Below are positions 28,833-37,157 of a DNA stretch of 64,000 nt, piece by piece. A program made the translations under genes and the position numbers. Where the stretch lies: contig NZ_JACYVI010000007.1 in the NCBI RefSeq assembly GCF_014842265.1, positions 264,002 through 328,001 of the forward strand, given 5' to 3'. The first letter of the stretch is position 1; each line of letters begins with the position of its first letter. The DNA comes from Pseudomonas sp. CFBP 13711. GTDB lineage: Bacteria; Pseudomonadota; Gammaproteobacteria; Pseudomonadales; Pseudomonadaceae. The notes under the pieces are model-generated. The model was given only the letters and a program-made list of their open reading frames with translations. It ran no database searches and had not been told where the DNA came from.

Positions 28833-28863
28833 CGCCCTCGCGCCAACGCTTCTTCGCTCCACC

Positions 28864-28891
28864 AAAACGCCAGCTTTCGAGCTGGCGTTTT
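28864..28891. terminator. Intrinsic terminator after the radical SAM gene
   Basis: AAAACGCCAGCT and AGCTGGCGTTTT form a perfect 12-bp stem with a TTCG loop. The U-tract is part of the 3' arm. The symmetry lets it work in both directions. Confidence 0.85.
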
Positions 28892-29079
28892 GCATTCCGG
28901 TGCAAATAACCCCACCCGCCTCATTTCCGTGCGACCCTTGCACCATTCGTTGAAGCGGGCGCGATTTTGGTGCTGTGCTTGGCTGAACAAGCTACCTCCA
29001 CGCCGGAGGCGCCTGATTTGCCGGGGTGGCATAAGTCTTGCGCAGCTCCGTTACCGTCCAGGCTCGCAGGAGGCACGCC

Positions 29080-32000
29080 GTGTCGATTCACATTGCCTTG
29101 CACCATGTCACGCATTACCGCTACGAACGCGCGGTTGAGCTGGGTCCGCAGATTGTCCGCTTGCGCCCGGCGGCCCACAGCCGCACGCGCGTGTTGTCGT
29201 ATTCGCTGAAAGTCCTTCCTGAAAACCATTTCATCAACTGGCAGCAGGACCCGCAGGGTAATTACCTGGCGCGGTTGGTGTTCCCGGACAAGACTGATGA
29301 GTTGCGCATCGAGGTGGACTTGGTCGCCGAAATGGCGGTGTTCAACCCCTTCGATTTCTTCCTTGAGCCCTACGCCGAGAAGATCCCGTTCACTTACGCC
29401 CGCGAAGAGCATCATGAGCTGCAGCCCTATCTGGAAAAGCTGCCGCTGACCCCAAGATTCCAGGCGTATCTGGACAGCATCGACCGCACGCCGATTCCGG
29501 CGATCGACTTTCTGGTCGGCCTCAACCAGCGTCTGGCCAATGACATCGGTTACCTGATTCGTATGGAGCCGGGCATTCAGACGCCGGAATACACCCTGGA
29601 AAACGCTTCCGGTTCCTGCCGTGACTCCGCCTGGTTGCTGGTGCAGTTACTGCGACATCTGGGTTTGGCTGCGCGGTTTGTGTCCGGGTATTTGATTCAG
29701 CTTAAAGCCGATGTGAAGGCGTTGGATGGACCCTCCGGCACCGACGTTGATTTCACGGATCTGCACGCCTGGTGCGAGGTGTATCTGCCCGGCGCTGGCT
29801 GGGTGGGCCTTGACGCCACGTCCGGCCTGTTTGCCGGTGAGGGTCACATTCCGCTGGCGTGCAGCCCCGAGCCGTCTTCGGCGGCGCCAATCAGTGGCAT
29901 GGTCGAGCCCTGCAACACCGAGTTCACCCACGAGATGTCGGTGCAGCGTATCTGGGAGGCGCCCCGCGTCACCAAGCCCTACACCGAAGAGCAGTGGCAG
30001 GACATTCAGGCGCTGGGCCGGCAGATTGATAACGACCTGATGGCACACGACGTGCGCCTGACCATGGGCGGCGAGCCGACCTTTGTGTCCATCGACGACC
30101 GTGACGGGGATGAATGGAACACCGCCGCACTGGGGCCGAAGAAGCGTCTGCTCTCGGCCGAGCTGTACCAGCGCATGCGAGATCATTACGCGCCCCAGGG
30201 CATCGTTCATTTTGGTCAGGGCAAGTGGTACCCCGGTGAGCAATTGCCGCGCTGGTCGCTGAACTGTTTCTGGCGCCGGGACGGGCAACCGGTGTGGCGC
30301 AACAACGCGCTGGTCGCTGACGAAACCCGTGACTATGGCGCCGACAGCGAGATGGCGGGCAGTTTCCTGCGTAGCGTGGCCGAGCGGCTGAAGCTGCCGG
30401 CGCGCTACGTTTTCCCGGCCTACGAAGACCGTTTCTATTACCTGTGGCGTGAGGGCGCGCTGCCCAAAAACGTCAGCGCCGAAGCGTCGCGTCTTGAGGA
30501 CCCCCTTGAACGCGAGCGCCTGCGCAAAGTGTTTTCCCAAGGGCTGGACACCATCATCGGCCACGTGCTGCCGCTGGCGCGAACCGCCGCCGACGATCAT
30601 TGGCAGAGCGGTCGCTGGTACCTGCGCGACGAGCATTGCCGTCTGGTGCCGGGGGACTCCGCGCTGGGCTATCGCCTGCCACTGGCTTCCCAGCCTTGGG
30701 TCAAGGCTGCCGAGTATCCCTACATCCACCCGACCGACCACAATCAGACATTTGCCGAGTTGCCCGACCGCGACGAAGTTCAGTCGCGACTGGATGGCCT
30801 GGCAGAGCAGGGCAACCCGGGCGTCGAGCGCGAACCCGAGATCGACGAGTCCGCCGATTGGCTGACCCGCACCGCCTTGAGTGCCGAGGCGCGGGGCGGG
30901 CGGTTGTATCTGTTCATGCCGCCGCTGCAATCCCTTGAGGCCTATCTGGAACTGGTCGCCGCCATCGAAGCGACGGCCGAGGACATGCGCTGCCCGGTGT
31001 TGCTGGAGGGGTATGAGCCTCCGAGCGATCCGCGTCTGGCGAACTTCCGCATCACCCCGGATCCGGGCGTGATCGAAGTGAACGTGCAGCCGTCGTCCAC
31101 CTGGGATGAGCTGGTCGAACGCACCGAGTTTCTCTACGAACAGGCGCGCCTGACCCGGCTGACCACCGAGAAATTCATGATCGACGGGCGCCACACCGGC
31201 ACCGGCGGCGGCAACCATTTTGTCCTCGGTGGCGCAACGCCGGGCGACTCGCCCTTCCTGCGCCGGCCGGATCTGCTGCGCAGCCTGTTGAGTTACTGGC
31301 ATAACCACCCGTCGCTGTCCTACTTGTTCTCTGGATTGTTCATCGGCCCGACCTCCCAGGCACCGCGTGTCGACGAAGCACGCAACGACTCGTTATACGA
31401 GTTGGAAATCGCCTTCTCGCAAATGCCCGCGCCGGGCGAAGAATGCGCGCCGTGGCTGCTGGACCGGCTGCTGCGCAATCTGCTGATCGACGTGACCGGC
31501 AACACCCACCGCGCCGAATTCTGCATCGACAAGTTGTACTCGCCCGACGGTGCGACCGGCCGGTTAGGCTTGCTGGAACTGCGCGCCTTCGAGATGCCGC
31601 CCCACGCACGCATGAGTCTGGCGCAGCAGCTGTTGCTGCGGGCACTGGTCGCGCGTTTCTGGCGCGAACCCTATGCACCGGCGAAACTGGCGCGCTGGGG
31701 TACCGAGCTGCACGACCGCTTCATGCTGCCGCATTTCATTGAGCAGGATTTCGCCGACGTCATCGCCGAGCTCAACAGCGCCGGTTATCCCGTGCGCGCG
31801 GAGTGGTTCGCGGCGCATCTGGAGTTTCGCTTTCCGAAGGTCGGCGATTACACCGTCAGCGGTATCGAGCTGGAGCTGCGCCAGGCCCTGGAGCCTTGGC
31901 ACGTGCTGGGCGAGGAGGGTGCAGCGGGTGGCGCGGTTCGTTATGTGGACTCATCCCTTGAGCGCTTGCAGCTGAAGGTCACCGGCCTGCCGCCGCAGCG

Positions 32001-32373
32001 TTACATGCTCACCTGCAACGGTGTGCCGGTGCCGCTGCGACCGACCGGGCGCGTAGGCGAGTTCGTCGCGGGGGTGCGTTATCGCGCCTGGCAGCCGACC
32101 AATGCCTTGCAGCCGACGATCCCGGTGCATGCGCCGCTGGTTTTCGACATTCTCGACACCTGGATGCAGCGTTCGCTGGGGGGCTGCGAGTATCATGTCG
32201 CTCACCCTGGGGGGCGCAATTACGAAACCCTGCCGGTGAATGCCAATGAGGCGGAAAGCCGACGTCTGGCGCGGTTCTTCCGGGTCGGACACAGTCCCGG
32301 CAAACTGGACGTCCCCACGCTAACCCTCAACGATGAACTGCCGATGACCCTGGATTTGCGCCTGCATCGGTAA
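29080..32373 (+). CDS. Large transglutaminase-like protein with DUF2126 domain
   Basis: The 1097-residue protein starts with a bacterial transglutaminase N-domain (HHVTHYRYERAVELGPQIVRL). A transglutaminase-like cysteine protease core follows, with C180 in SGSCRDSAW, H229 in DLHAWCEVY and D245 in GLDATSGL, a complete Cys-His-Asp triad. The remaining 750 or so residues form a DUF2126 region. Its segment IDGRHTGTGGGNHFVLGG resembles glutamine synthetase/amidoligase-type folds proposed for this family. GTG 29080 follows CAGGAGG. It is the first gene of a three-gene block with an ATP-grasp/alpha-E protein and a second transglutaminase. The substrate is unknown. Confidence 0.85.
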   Translation: MSIHIALHHVTHYRYERAVELGPQIVRLRPAAHSRTRVLSYSLKVLPENHFINWQQDPQGNYLARLVFPDKTDELRIEVDLVAEMAVFNPFDFFLEPYAEKIPFTYAREEHHELQPYLEKLPLTPRFQAYLDSIDRTPIPAIDFLVGLNQRLANDIGYLIRMEPGIQTPEYTLENASGSCRDSAWLLVQLLRHLGLAARFVSGYLIQLKADVKALDGPSGTDVDFTDLHAWCEVYLPGAGWVGLDATSGLFAGEGHIPLACSPEPSSAAPISGMVEPCNTEFTHEMSVQRIWEAPRVTKPYTEEQWQDIQALGRQIDNDLMAHDVRLTMGGEPTFVSIDDRDGDEWNTAALGPKKRLLSAELYQRMRDHYAPQGIVHFGQGKWYPGEQLPRWSLNCFWRRDGQPVWRNNALVADETRDYGADSEMAGSFLRSVAERLKLPARYVFPAYEDRFYYLWREGALPKNVSAEASRLEDPLERERLRKVFSQGLDTIIGHVLPLARTAADDHWQSGRWYLRDEHCRLVPGDSALGYRLPLASQPWVKAAEYPYIHPTDHNQTFAELPDRDEVQSRLDGLAEQGNPGVEREPEIDESADWLTRTALSAEARGGRLYLFMPPLQSLEAYLELVAAIEATAEDMRCPVLLEGYEPPSDPRLANFRITPDPGVIEVNVQPSSTWDELVERTEFLYEQARLTRLTTEKFMIDGRHTGTGGGNHFVLGGATPGDSPFLRRPDLLRSLLSYWHNHPSLSYLFSGLFIGPTSQAPRVDEARNDSLYELEIAFSQMPAPGEECAPWLLDRLLRNLLIDVTGNTHRAEFCIDKLYSPDGATGRLGLLELRAFEMPPHARMSLAQQLLLRALVARFWREPYAPAKLARWGTELHDRFMLPHFIEQDFADVIAELNSAGYPVRAEWFAAHLEFRFPKVGDYTVSGIELELRQALEPWHVLGEEGAAGGAVRYVDSSLERLQLKVTGLPPQRYMLTCNGVPVPLRPTGRVGEFVAGVRYRAWQPTNALQPTIPVHAPLVFDILDTWMQRSLGGCEYHVAHPGGRNYETLPVNANEAESRRLARFFRVGHSPGKLDVPTLTLNDELPMTLDLRLHR

Positions 32374-32509
32374 TCGCGCCGGCGGCCTGACGTGGGGTCA
32401 GGTCGCCGTGCCGCACGTCTAAACATGGAAAGCGCCCCTGCGTGTCATGTTGTCTGCGCTACTCTGAGCGCAGTTGATTCGAGTCCTTTTGTTGTCTGCC
32501 GAGCCTTCC

Positions 32510-35011
32510 ATGCCAGACCTGCTTGACCACTATCCGCTCACCCCGGGTACCTACCACGAGATGCTGGATGCCAGCGGCGCCGTTCGGCCGCATTGGCAGC
32601 GGCTGTACGAGCATCTCCAGCGCAGCACACCTGCGCAGCTCATCCAGCGTCAGGCGCTGCTCGCCAGGCAGATTCAGGAAAACGGCGTCACCTATAACGT
32701 CTACGCCGACCCCAAGGGCGCCGATCGGCCCTGGGAACTGGACATGCTGCCCCACGTGATTCCACTGGAAGAGTGGCAGCCACTGGCGGCCGGCATCGCC
32801 CAGCGCGCGCGTTTGCTCAATGCCGTGCTGGCTGATCTCTACGGCCCGCAGGAACTGATCGCCGAAGGTCTGCTGCCGGCGGAGCTGGTGTTCGGCCACA
32901 ACAACTTTCTCTGGCCATGCCAAGGCGTAAAGCCGCCTGAAGGCACTTTTCTTCATGTGTACGCGGTTGACCTGGCGCGCACGCCCGACGGTCGCTGGTG
33001 GGTCACCGCCGACCGGACTCAGGCGCCGTCGGGTGCCGGTTACGCGCTGGAAAACCGGCTGATCGTGTCGCGGGCGTTTCCCGAGTTGTACCGGGATCTG
33101 CAAGTCCAGCACCTCTCGAATTTCTTCCGGTCGCTGCAGGAAACCCTCGCGCGCCAGGCACCCACCAGCCACGAAGCCCCGCTGGTGGTACTGCTAACAC
33201 CTGGGCGTTTCAACGAAAGCTATTTCGAGCATCTTTATCTGGCCGGTCAGTTGGGTTATCCACTGGTGGAAGGCAGCGACCTGACCGTGCGCGACGCGAC
33301 GGTGTACCTGAAAACCCTGAGCGGCCTGCGTCGTGTTCACGCGATCATGCGCCGTCTGGACGACGATTTTTGCGATCCACTCGAACTGCGCACGGATTCC
33401 GCGCTGGGCGTGCCGGGCCTGCTTCAAGCGGTGCGACAGGGCCGCGTGCTGGTCGCCAATGCCTTGGGCAGCGGCGTGCTGGAATCGCCGGGGCTTTTGG
33501 GGTTTCTGCCAAAGATCAATGAACACTTATTTGGTGAAGAGCTGCTGCTGCCGTCGATCGCCACCTGGTGGTGCGGCGAGCCGCCGGTGCTGGCCCAGGC
33601 GCTGGAGAAGATGCCGGAGCTGCTTATCAAGCCTGCGTTCCCGTCCCAGAGTTTCGCCCCGGTCTTCGGCCGCGATCTCAGCGACGATGACCGCCAGGCC
33701 CTTGCCGCGCGTATGCAAGCCCGGCCTTATGCCTACGTCGCGCAGGAATTGGCGCAGTTGTCCCACGCGCCAGTCTGGCAGGGCGAGGACAGTCAGCTGC
33801 AGCCCCGCGCCATCGGCATGCGCGTGTACGCGGTGGCAACGGCCGATGGATATCGCGTCCTGCCGGGCGGCTTGACCCGTGTGGCGGCCGATGCCGACGC
33901 TGACGTGGTGTCGATGCAGCGCGGCGGCGCAAGCAAGGACACCTGGATTCTTGGCGAGCGACCCCTGGGTAGTGAACCGTGGAAAAACCGTCACTCGCTG
34001 GGCGTGCACGACTTGATCCGCCGCGACCCGTACCTACCGTCGCGTGTGGTGGAAAACCTGTTCTGGTTCGGTCGTTATTGCGAGCGCTGCGACAACAGCG
34101 CGCGCCTGCTGCGGATCATGCTGACGCGCTATGTCGACGGCGATGATCCAGTCGCTTTGCAAGCAGCGGTCGAGCTGGCCGAACGGTTGAATCTGCTTCC
34201 GCTCCAGGACGAAGATGAGCCGAGCGAGCTGCATGAGCGTTTGCTTGAAGCGCTGTTGGGTGACGACTGGCCGTTCAGCCTGCGTTCCAATTTGCAGCGC
34301 CTGCAGTGGGCGGCGTCACAGGTGCGCGGCAAGTTGTCCCGCGAGAACTGGCAGGCGCTGGTGGAATTGCAGCGTGAAGCCCTGAGCCTGGAGACCGAGA
34401 GCCCTGATTTCGGTGAGTTGCTGGATTTCCTCAACCGGCTGGTGATGTCGCTGGCGGCGCTGTCCGGTTTTGCCCTGGACGACATGACCCGCGACGAGGG
34501 CTGGCGCTTCCTGATGATAGGGCGGCGCATCGAGCGCTTGCAGTTTCTCTGTACGACGCTGGCGGCGTTCCTGCGCAGCGAGGCGGTGTTTCATCAGGAC
34601 GCCCTGGACGGGCTGCTGGAGCTGGGCAACAGCGGGATCACCTACCGCTCGCGCTATCTGGCCCTGCCGCAGTTGATCCCGGTGCTCGACCTGCTGGTGC
34701 TGGACGATCAGAACCCCCACGCGGTGTTGTTTCAGCTCAAGCTGGTGGCGCGCTCGGTGAAGCGCATGAACGAGGATTTCGGTGTGCCTCAAGACAACAG
34801 CCTCGCGACACTGATTCAGCGGCTGGCGGTGTTCGATCTGGGTTGCCTGGAAGAAGGGTTGTTCGGTGAGAGCAGCATCAAGGCAGCACTGGATGGGCTG
34901 GCGGATCTGCTGCAAACCATCGGCGAGACCAGCGGCCACGTTTCGGACCGGCTCGCGCTGCGTCATTTCGCCCACGTCGATGATGTCAGCCAGCGCACGG
35001 TGTCGGTCTGA
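32510..35011 (+). CDS. Circularly permuted ATP-grasp protein fused to an alpha-E domain
   Basis: Residues from about 60 to 480 match the circularly permuted ATP-grasp family (DUF404/407), with LVEGSDLTVRDATVYLKTL and IKPAFPSQSFAPVFG. From about 505 to the end lies an alpha-helical alpha-E domain (DUF403), opening SRVVENLFWFGRYCERCDN. In many bacteria the two are separate genes, but here they are fused in 833 residues. ATP-grasp ligases of this type are predicted to make amide or peptide bonds. I chose ATG 32510, and TTG 32474 is an in-frame alternative. The stop overlaps the next ATG. Confidence 0.85.
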   Translation: MPDLLDHYPLTPGTYHEMLDASGAVRPHWQRLYEHLQRSTPAQLIQRQALLARQIQENGVTYNVYADPKGADRPWELDMLPHVIPLEEWQPLAAGIAQRARLLNAVLADLYGPQELIAEGLLPAELVFGHNNFLWPCQGVKPPEGTFLHVYAVDLARTPDGRWWVTADRTQAPSGAGYALENRLIVSRAFPELYRDLQVQHLSNFFRSLQETLARQAPTSHEAPLVVLLTPGRFNESYFEHLYLAGQLGYPLVEGSDLTVRDATVYLKTLSGLRRVHAIMRRLDDDFCDPLELRTDSALGVPGLLQAVRQGRVLVANALGSGVLESPGLLGFLPKINEHLFGEELLLPSIATWWCGEPPVLAQALEKMPELLIKPAFPSQSFAPVFGRDLSDDDRQALAARMQARPYAYVAQELAQLSHAPVWQGEDSQLQPRAIGMRVYAVATADGYRVLPGGLTRVAADADADVVSMQRGGASKDTWILGERPLGSEPWKNRHSLGVHDLIRRDPYLPSRVVENLFWFGRYCERCDNSARLLRIMLTRYVDGDDPVALQAAVELAERLNLLPLQDEDEPSELHERLLEALLGDDWPFSLRSNLQRLQWAASQVRGKLSRENWQALVELQREALSLETESPDFGELLDFLNRLVMSLAALSGFALDDMTRDEGWRFLMIGRRIERLQFLCTTLAAFLRSEAVFHQDALDGLLELGNSGITYRSRYLALPQLIPVLDLLVLDDQNPHAVLFQLKLVARSVKRMNEDFGVPQDNSLATLIQRLAVFDLGCLEEGLFGESSIKAALDGLADLLQTIGETSGHVSDRLALRHFAHVDDVSQRTVSV

Positions 35012-35907
35012 TGAACAGCGCCCAATATCAAGTCCTCCACGACACCCACTACAAATACGACAGCCCGGTTTCCCTGGCCCAGCAGCTCGCCCATCTGTGG
35101 CCACGGCGCAGTCCCTGGCAGCGCTGCCTTGAGCAGCATTTGGTCATCAGCCCGACCCCGACCACCCGCCGTGATGAGCTGGACGTGTTCGGCAATCCGC
35201 TGACGCGCCTGGCGTTCGAACGTCCCCATGATGAGCTGCAGGTCAACGCGCGCCTGCGCATTGAAGTGCTGGAACGACCGCAGCTGGATTTCAATGGGTC
35301 CGCTCCATGGGACGAGGCGCAGCATCGACTGACCTACAGCGCCTCGAGGATGGCGCCGGATATCCTCGACGCCTGCCGCTATCGCTTCGAATCGCCCTAC
35401 GTGCATCTGAAGCAGACCTTCGTTGAATTCTCCGCCAGCTGCTTTCCCGCCGGACGGCCGATGCTGCTGTGCGCGCAGGCGCTGATGGAGAAGATATTCG
35501 AAGAGTTCACGTTCGATGGCGAGGCGACTCAGGTGGCCACGCCGCTGGTGGAAGTGCTGGAAACCCGACGAGGTGTCTGTCAGGACTTCGCTCACTTGAT
35601 GCTGGCGTGCGTGCGCTCGCGCGGGCTGGCGGCGCGGTATGTCAGCGGCTATCTGCTGACCCAGCCGCCGCCCGGCCAGCCACGGCTGATTGGCGCCGAT
35701 GCGTCCCATGCGTGGGTGTCGGTATTCTGTCCGGTGTTGGGGTGGGTGGATTTCGATCCGACCAACAACGTTCAGCCTGCGCTTGAGCACATCAGTCTGG
35801 CGTGGGGGAGGGATTTTTCTGACGTGTCGCCATTGCGGGGGGTGATTCTGGGAGGCGGGAGCCACGATCCGGAAGTGCGGGTGACGGTGATGCCGATTAC
35901 GGGTTAG
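35011..35907 (+). CDS. Transglutaminase-like cysteine protease
   Basis: The 298-residue protein has the bacterial transglutaminase N-terminal region (VLHDTHYKYDSPVSLAQQLAHLWPR) and a catalytic core. The triad residues are C190 in RRGVCQDFAH, H233 in DASHAWVSVF and D249 in GWVDFDPTNN. There is no signal peptide, so it probably acts in the cytoplasm. The ATG overlaps the stop of the ATP-grasp/alpha-E gene, so the two are co-translated. Such enzymes are expected to hydrolyse or transfer amide bonds. A role opposite to the ligase is inferred only. Confidence 0.87.
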   Translation: MNSAQYQVLHDTHYKYDSPVSLAQQLAHLWPRRSPWQRCLEQHLVISPTPTTRRDELDVFGNPLTRLAFERPHDELQVNARLRIEVLERPQLDFNGSAPWDEAQHRLTYSASRMAPDILDACRYRFESPYVHLKQTFVEFSASCFPAGRPMLLCAQALMEKIFEEFTFDGEATQVATPLVEVLETRRGVCQDFAHLMLACVRSRGLAARYVSGYLLTQPPPGQPRLIGADASHAWVSVFCPVLGWVDFDPTNNVQPALEHISLAWGRDFSDVSPLRGVILGGGSHDPEVRVTVMPITG

Positions 35908-35990
35908 GCGGGCGTTGGTATCGACGGGGCTGTGAGCGCGCTTGCGATATCGGGGTGTCAGCCAATGGATGGATCATGGCGAAAATCCCA

Positions 35991-36014
35991 TCGTGAGCAA
36001 GCTCACTCCTACAG
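35991..36014 (+). repeat. REP-type palindrome (single copy)
   Basis: TCGTGAGCAAGCTCACTCCT matches the REP class seen elsewhere in the window (GCGAGCAAGCTCGCTCCCACA), with a few changes. It lies between the transglutaminase gene and a small minus-strand gene. Confidence 0.7.
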
Positions 36015-36054
36015 GTTTTCGCGTTCATCCATCCCATTGCGCTGAATCAGATGA

Positions 36055-36285
36055 TCACTCAGCAGGCTTTTCTTCGGCGGAGCCTTTTACTTCGGTGGAG
36101 CCTTCAGCATCGGTAGAGTGCTCAGCTTCGGTGGCGCCTTCGGCGTTTTCGCCGTCTACGACTGCACCTTCTCCAGCCTCTGCTTCAGCCTTCTCGGCCT
36201 GCTTGCGCTGTGCTTTTTCCTCTTTCTTTTGCTCTTTTGCCAGATCACGTTGGCGTTTGGCGAAGGAATAGTTGGGTTTGGCCAT
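36055..36285 (-). CDS. Small basic-to-acidic hypothetical protein
   Basis: From ATG 36285 the protein has 76 residues. It opens MAKPNYSFAKRQRDLAKEQK, a lysine/arginine-rich helix, followed by an acidic, Ser/Thr/Glu-rich tail with degenerate repeats (ATEAEHSTDAEGSTEVKG). The frame extends to 36318, but the extra residues look non-native. The first half resembles small conserved Pseudomonas hypothetical proteins, while the tail is low complexity. Function unknown. Confidence 0.65.
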   Translation of the reverse strand: MAKPNYSFAKRQRDLAKEQKKEEKAQRKQAEKAEAEAGEGAVVDGENAEGATEAEHSTDAEGSTEVKGSAEEKPAE

Positions 36286-36404
36286 GGGCAGTCCTCGAGG
36301 CAGACGATAAGTCAGCACATTCTGCCTGAGAATGGTGCAAAACCGGCGGGGTATTTTTCCTCACTCGATCATCAATCACGGTCAGTTGCCCGCCATTACA
36401 GGTC

Positions 36405-36524
36405 TCAGCCGTTGAAAACCGCGCGTTTATAGACGCCGTAATCCTGGCTGGCGCGGTCGTAATTGCCCGATGCGCCGCAGGCGTAAGCGGCGAGCAAGCT
36501 ACGGAAAATGCTGGAAAGTTGCAT
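36405..36524 (-). CDS. 39-residue hypothetical small protein
   Basis: The minus strand encodes 39 residues, MQLSSIFRSLLAAYACG then ASGNYDRASQDYGVYKRAVF and a final NG. An AGGA ribosome site lies seven bases before the ATG. The start is hydrophobic and amphipathic, the end polar with several tyrosines. Codon choice (GCC, GGC, CGC, GAC) fits the host. It lies 120 bases upstream of the small acidic-tailed gene on the same strand. I do not recognise a family. Confidence 0.6.
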   Translation of the reverse strand: MQLSSIFRSLLAAYACGASGNYDRASQDYGVYKRAVFNG

Positions 36525-36660
36525 GGGATCGTCCTGAAGATGGGTGACAGGGCGATCTTATGCAGCCATCGTAGCGCTGACTGTTTGATTGTCTCGATGG
36601 CTCCGATAGAGGCCGCCCAGAGGTTCTCATTAATAGCGGTTGATGCATTGTTCTAATTTA

Positions 36661-36694
36661 GGGCAGTCTTTGTATACAAAATAAAGGGCTGCCC
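36661..36694 (+). promoter_or_regulatory. Hairpin in the azurin leader with a 12-bp palindrome
   Basis: GGGCAG and CTGCCC can pair, enclosing the perfect palindrome TTTGTATACAAA. The structure ends about six bases before the ribosome site GGAG of azu. It may be an RNA hairpin at the mRNA 5' end or a dimeric operator. No clean ANR/FNR box (TTGATnnnnATCAA) is seen upstream, only half matches. Confidence 0.45.
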
Positions 36695-36710
36695 CACCAG
36701 GAGACGCACC

Positions 36711-37157
36711 ATGATTCGCAAGCTTGTCGCTGCATCCGTTCTGACTTTGGCCAGTGGGCACCTGCTGGCGGCCGAATGCTCGGTCGAAGTCGATTCCACC
36801 GACCAGATGACGTTCACCACCAAGGCCATTGAAATCGACAAGAGCTGCAAGCAGTTCACCGTCAACCTGAAACATACGGGCAGCCTGCCGAAGGCGGTCA
36901 TGGGCCACAACCTGGTCATCAGCAAATTCGATGACATGTCGCACATCGCCACTGACGGCATGAGCGTCGGCATCGACAAGGATTATCTGAAGGACGGTGA
37001 CGCGCGCGTTATTGCCCACACCAAAGTCATCGGCGGAGGCGAGTCGGATGCGGTCACGTTCGACGTATCCAAGCTGCATCCGGCCCAGGCATATGGCTTC
37101 TTCTGCTCGTTCCCGGGCCACATCGGCATGATGAAAGGCACTGTCACGCTGAAGTGA
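36711..37157 (+). CDS. azu: Azurin, periplasmic blue copper protein
   Basis: Azurin shuttles electrons in the periplasm, for example between cytochromes and oxidases or nitrite reductase. A 20-residue signal peptide ends at LLA before AECSVEVDS. The mature 128-residue protein fits standard numbering: C3-C26 disulfide, copper ligands G45 and H46 (MGHN), C112 and H117 (CSFPGH), and M121. The start follows CAGGAGACGC. Its stop codon directly abuts the stop codon of the convergent DUF1338 gene. Confidence 0.98.
   Translation: MIRKLVAASVLTLASGHLLAAECSVEVDSTDQMTFTTKAIEIDKSCKQFTVNLKHTGSLPKAVMGHNLVISKFDDMSHIATDGMSVGIDKDYLKDGDARVIAHTKVIGGGESDAVTFDVSKLHPAQAYGFFCSFPGHIGMMKGTVTLK

Noticed and set aside
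26772..28946. A 724-codon minus-strand frame opposite the radical SAM gene
   Set aside because: It is a shadow of a high-GC gene. The plus strand has clear cluster cysteines and family motifs, and the minus frame has none.
36579..36650. Possible ANR/FNR boxes before azu (TTGAT half sites)
   Set aside because: Only one half matches in each case, so neither makes a credible dyad.
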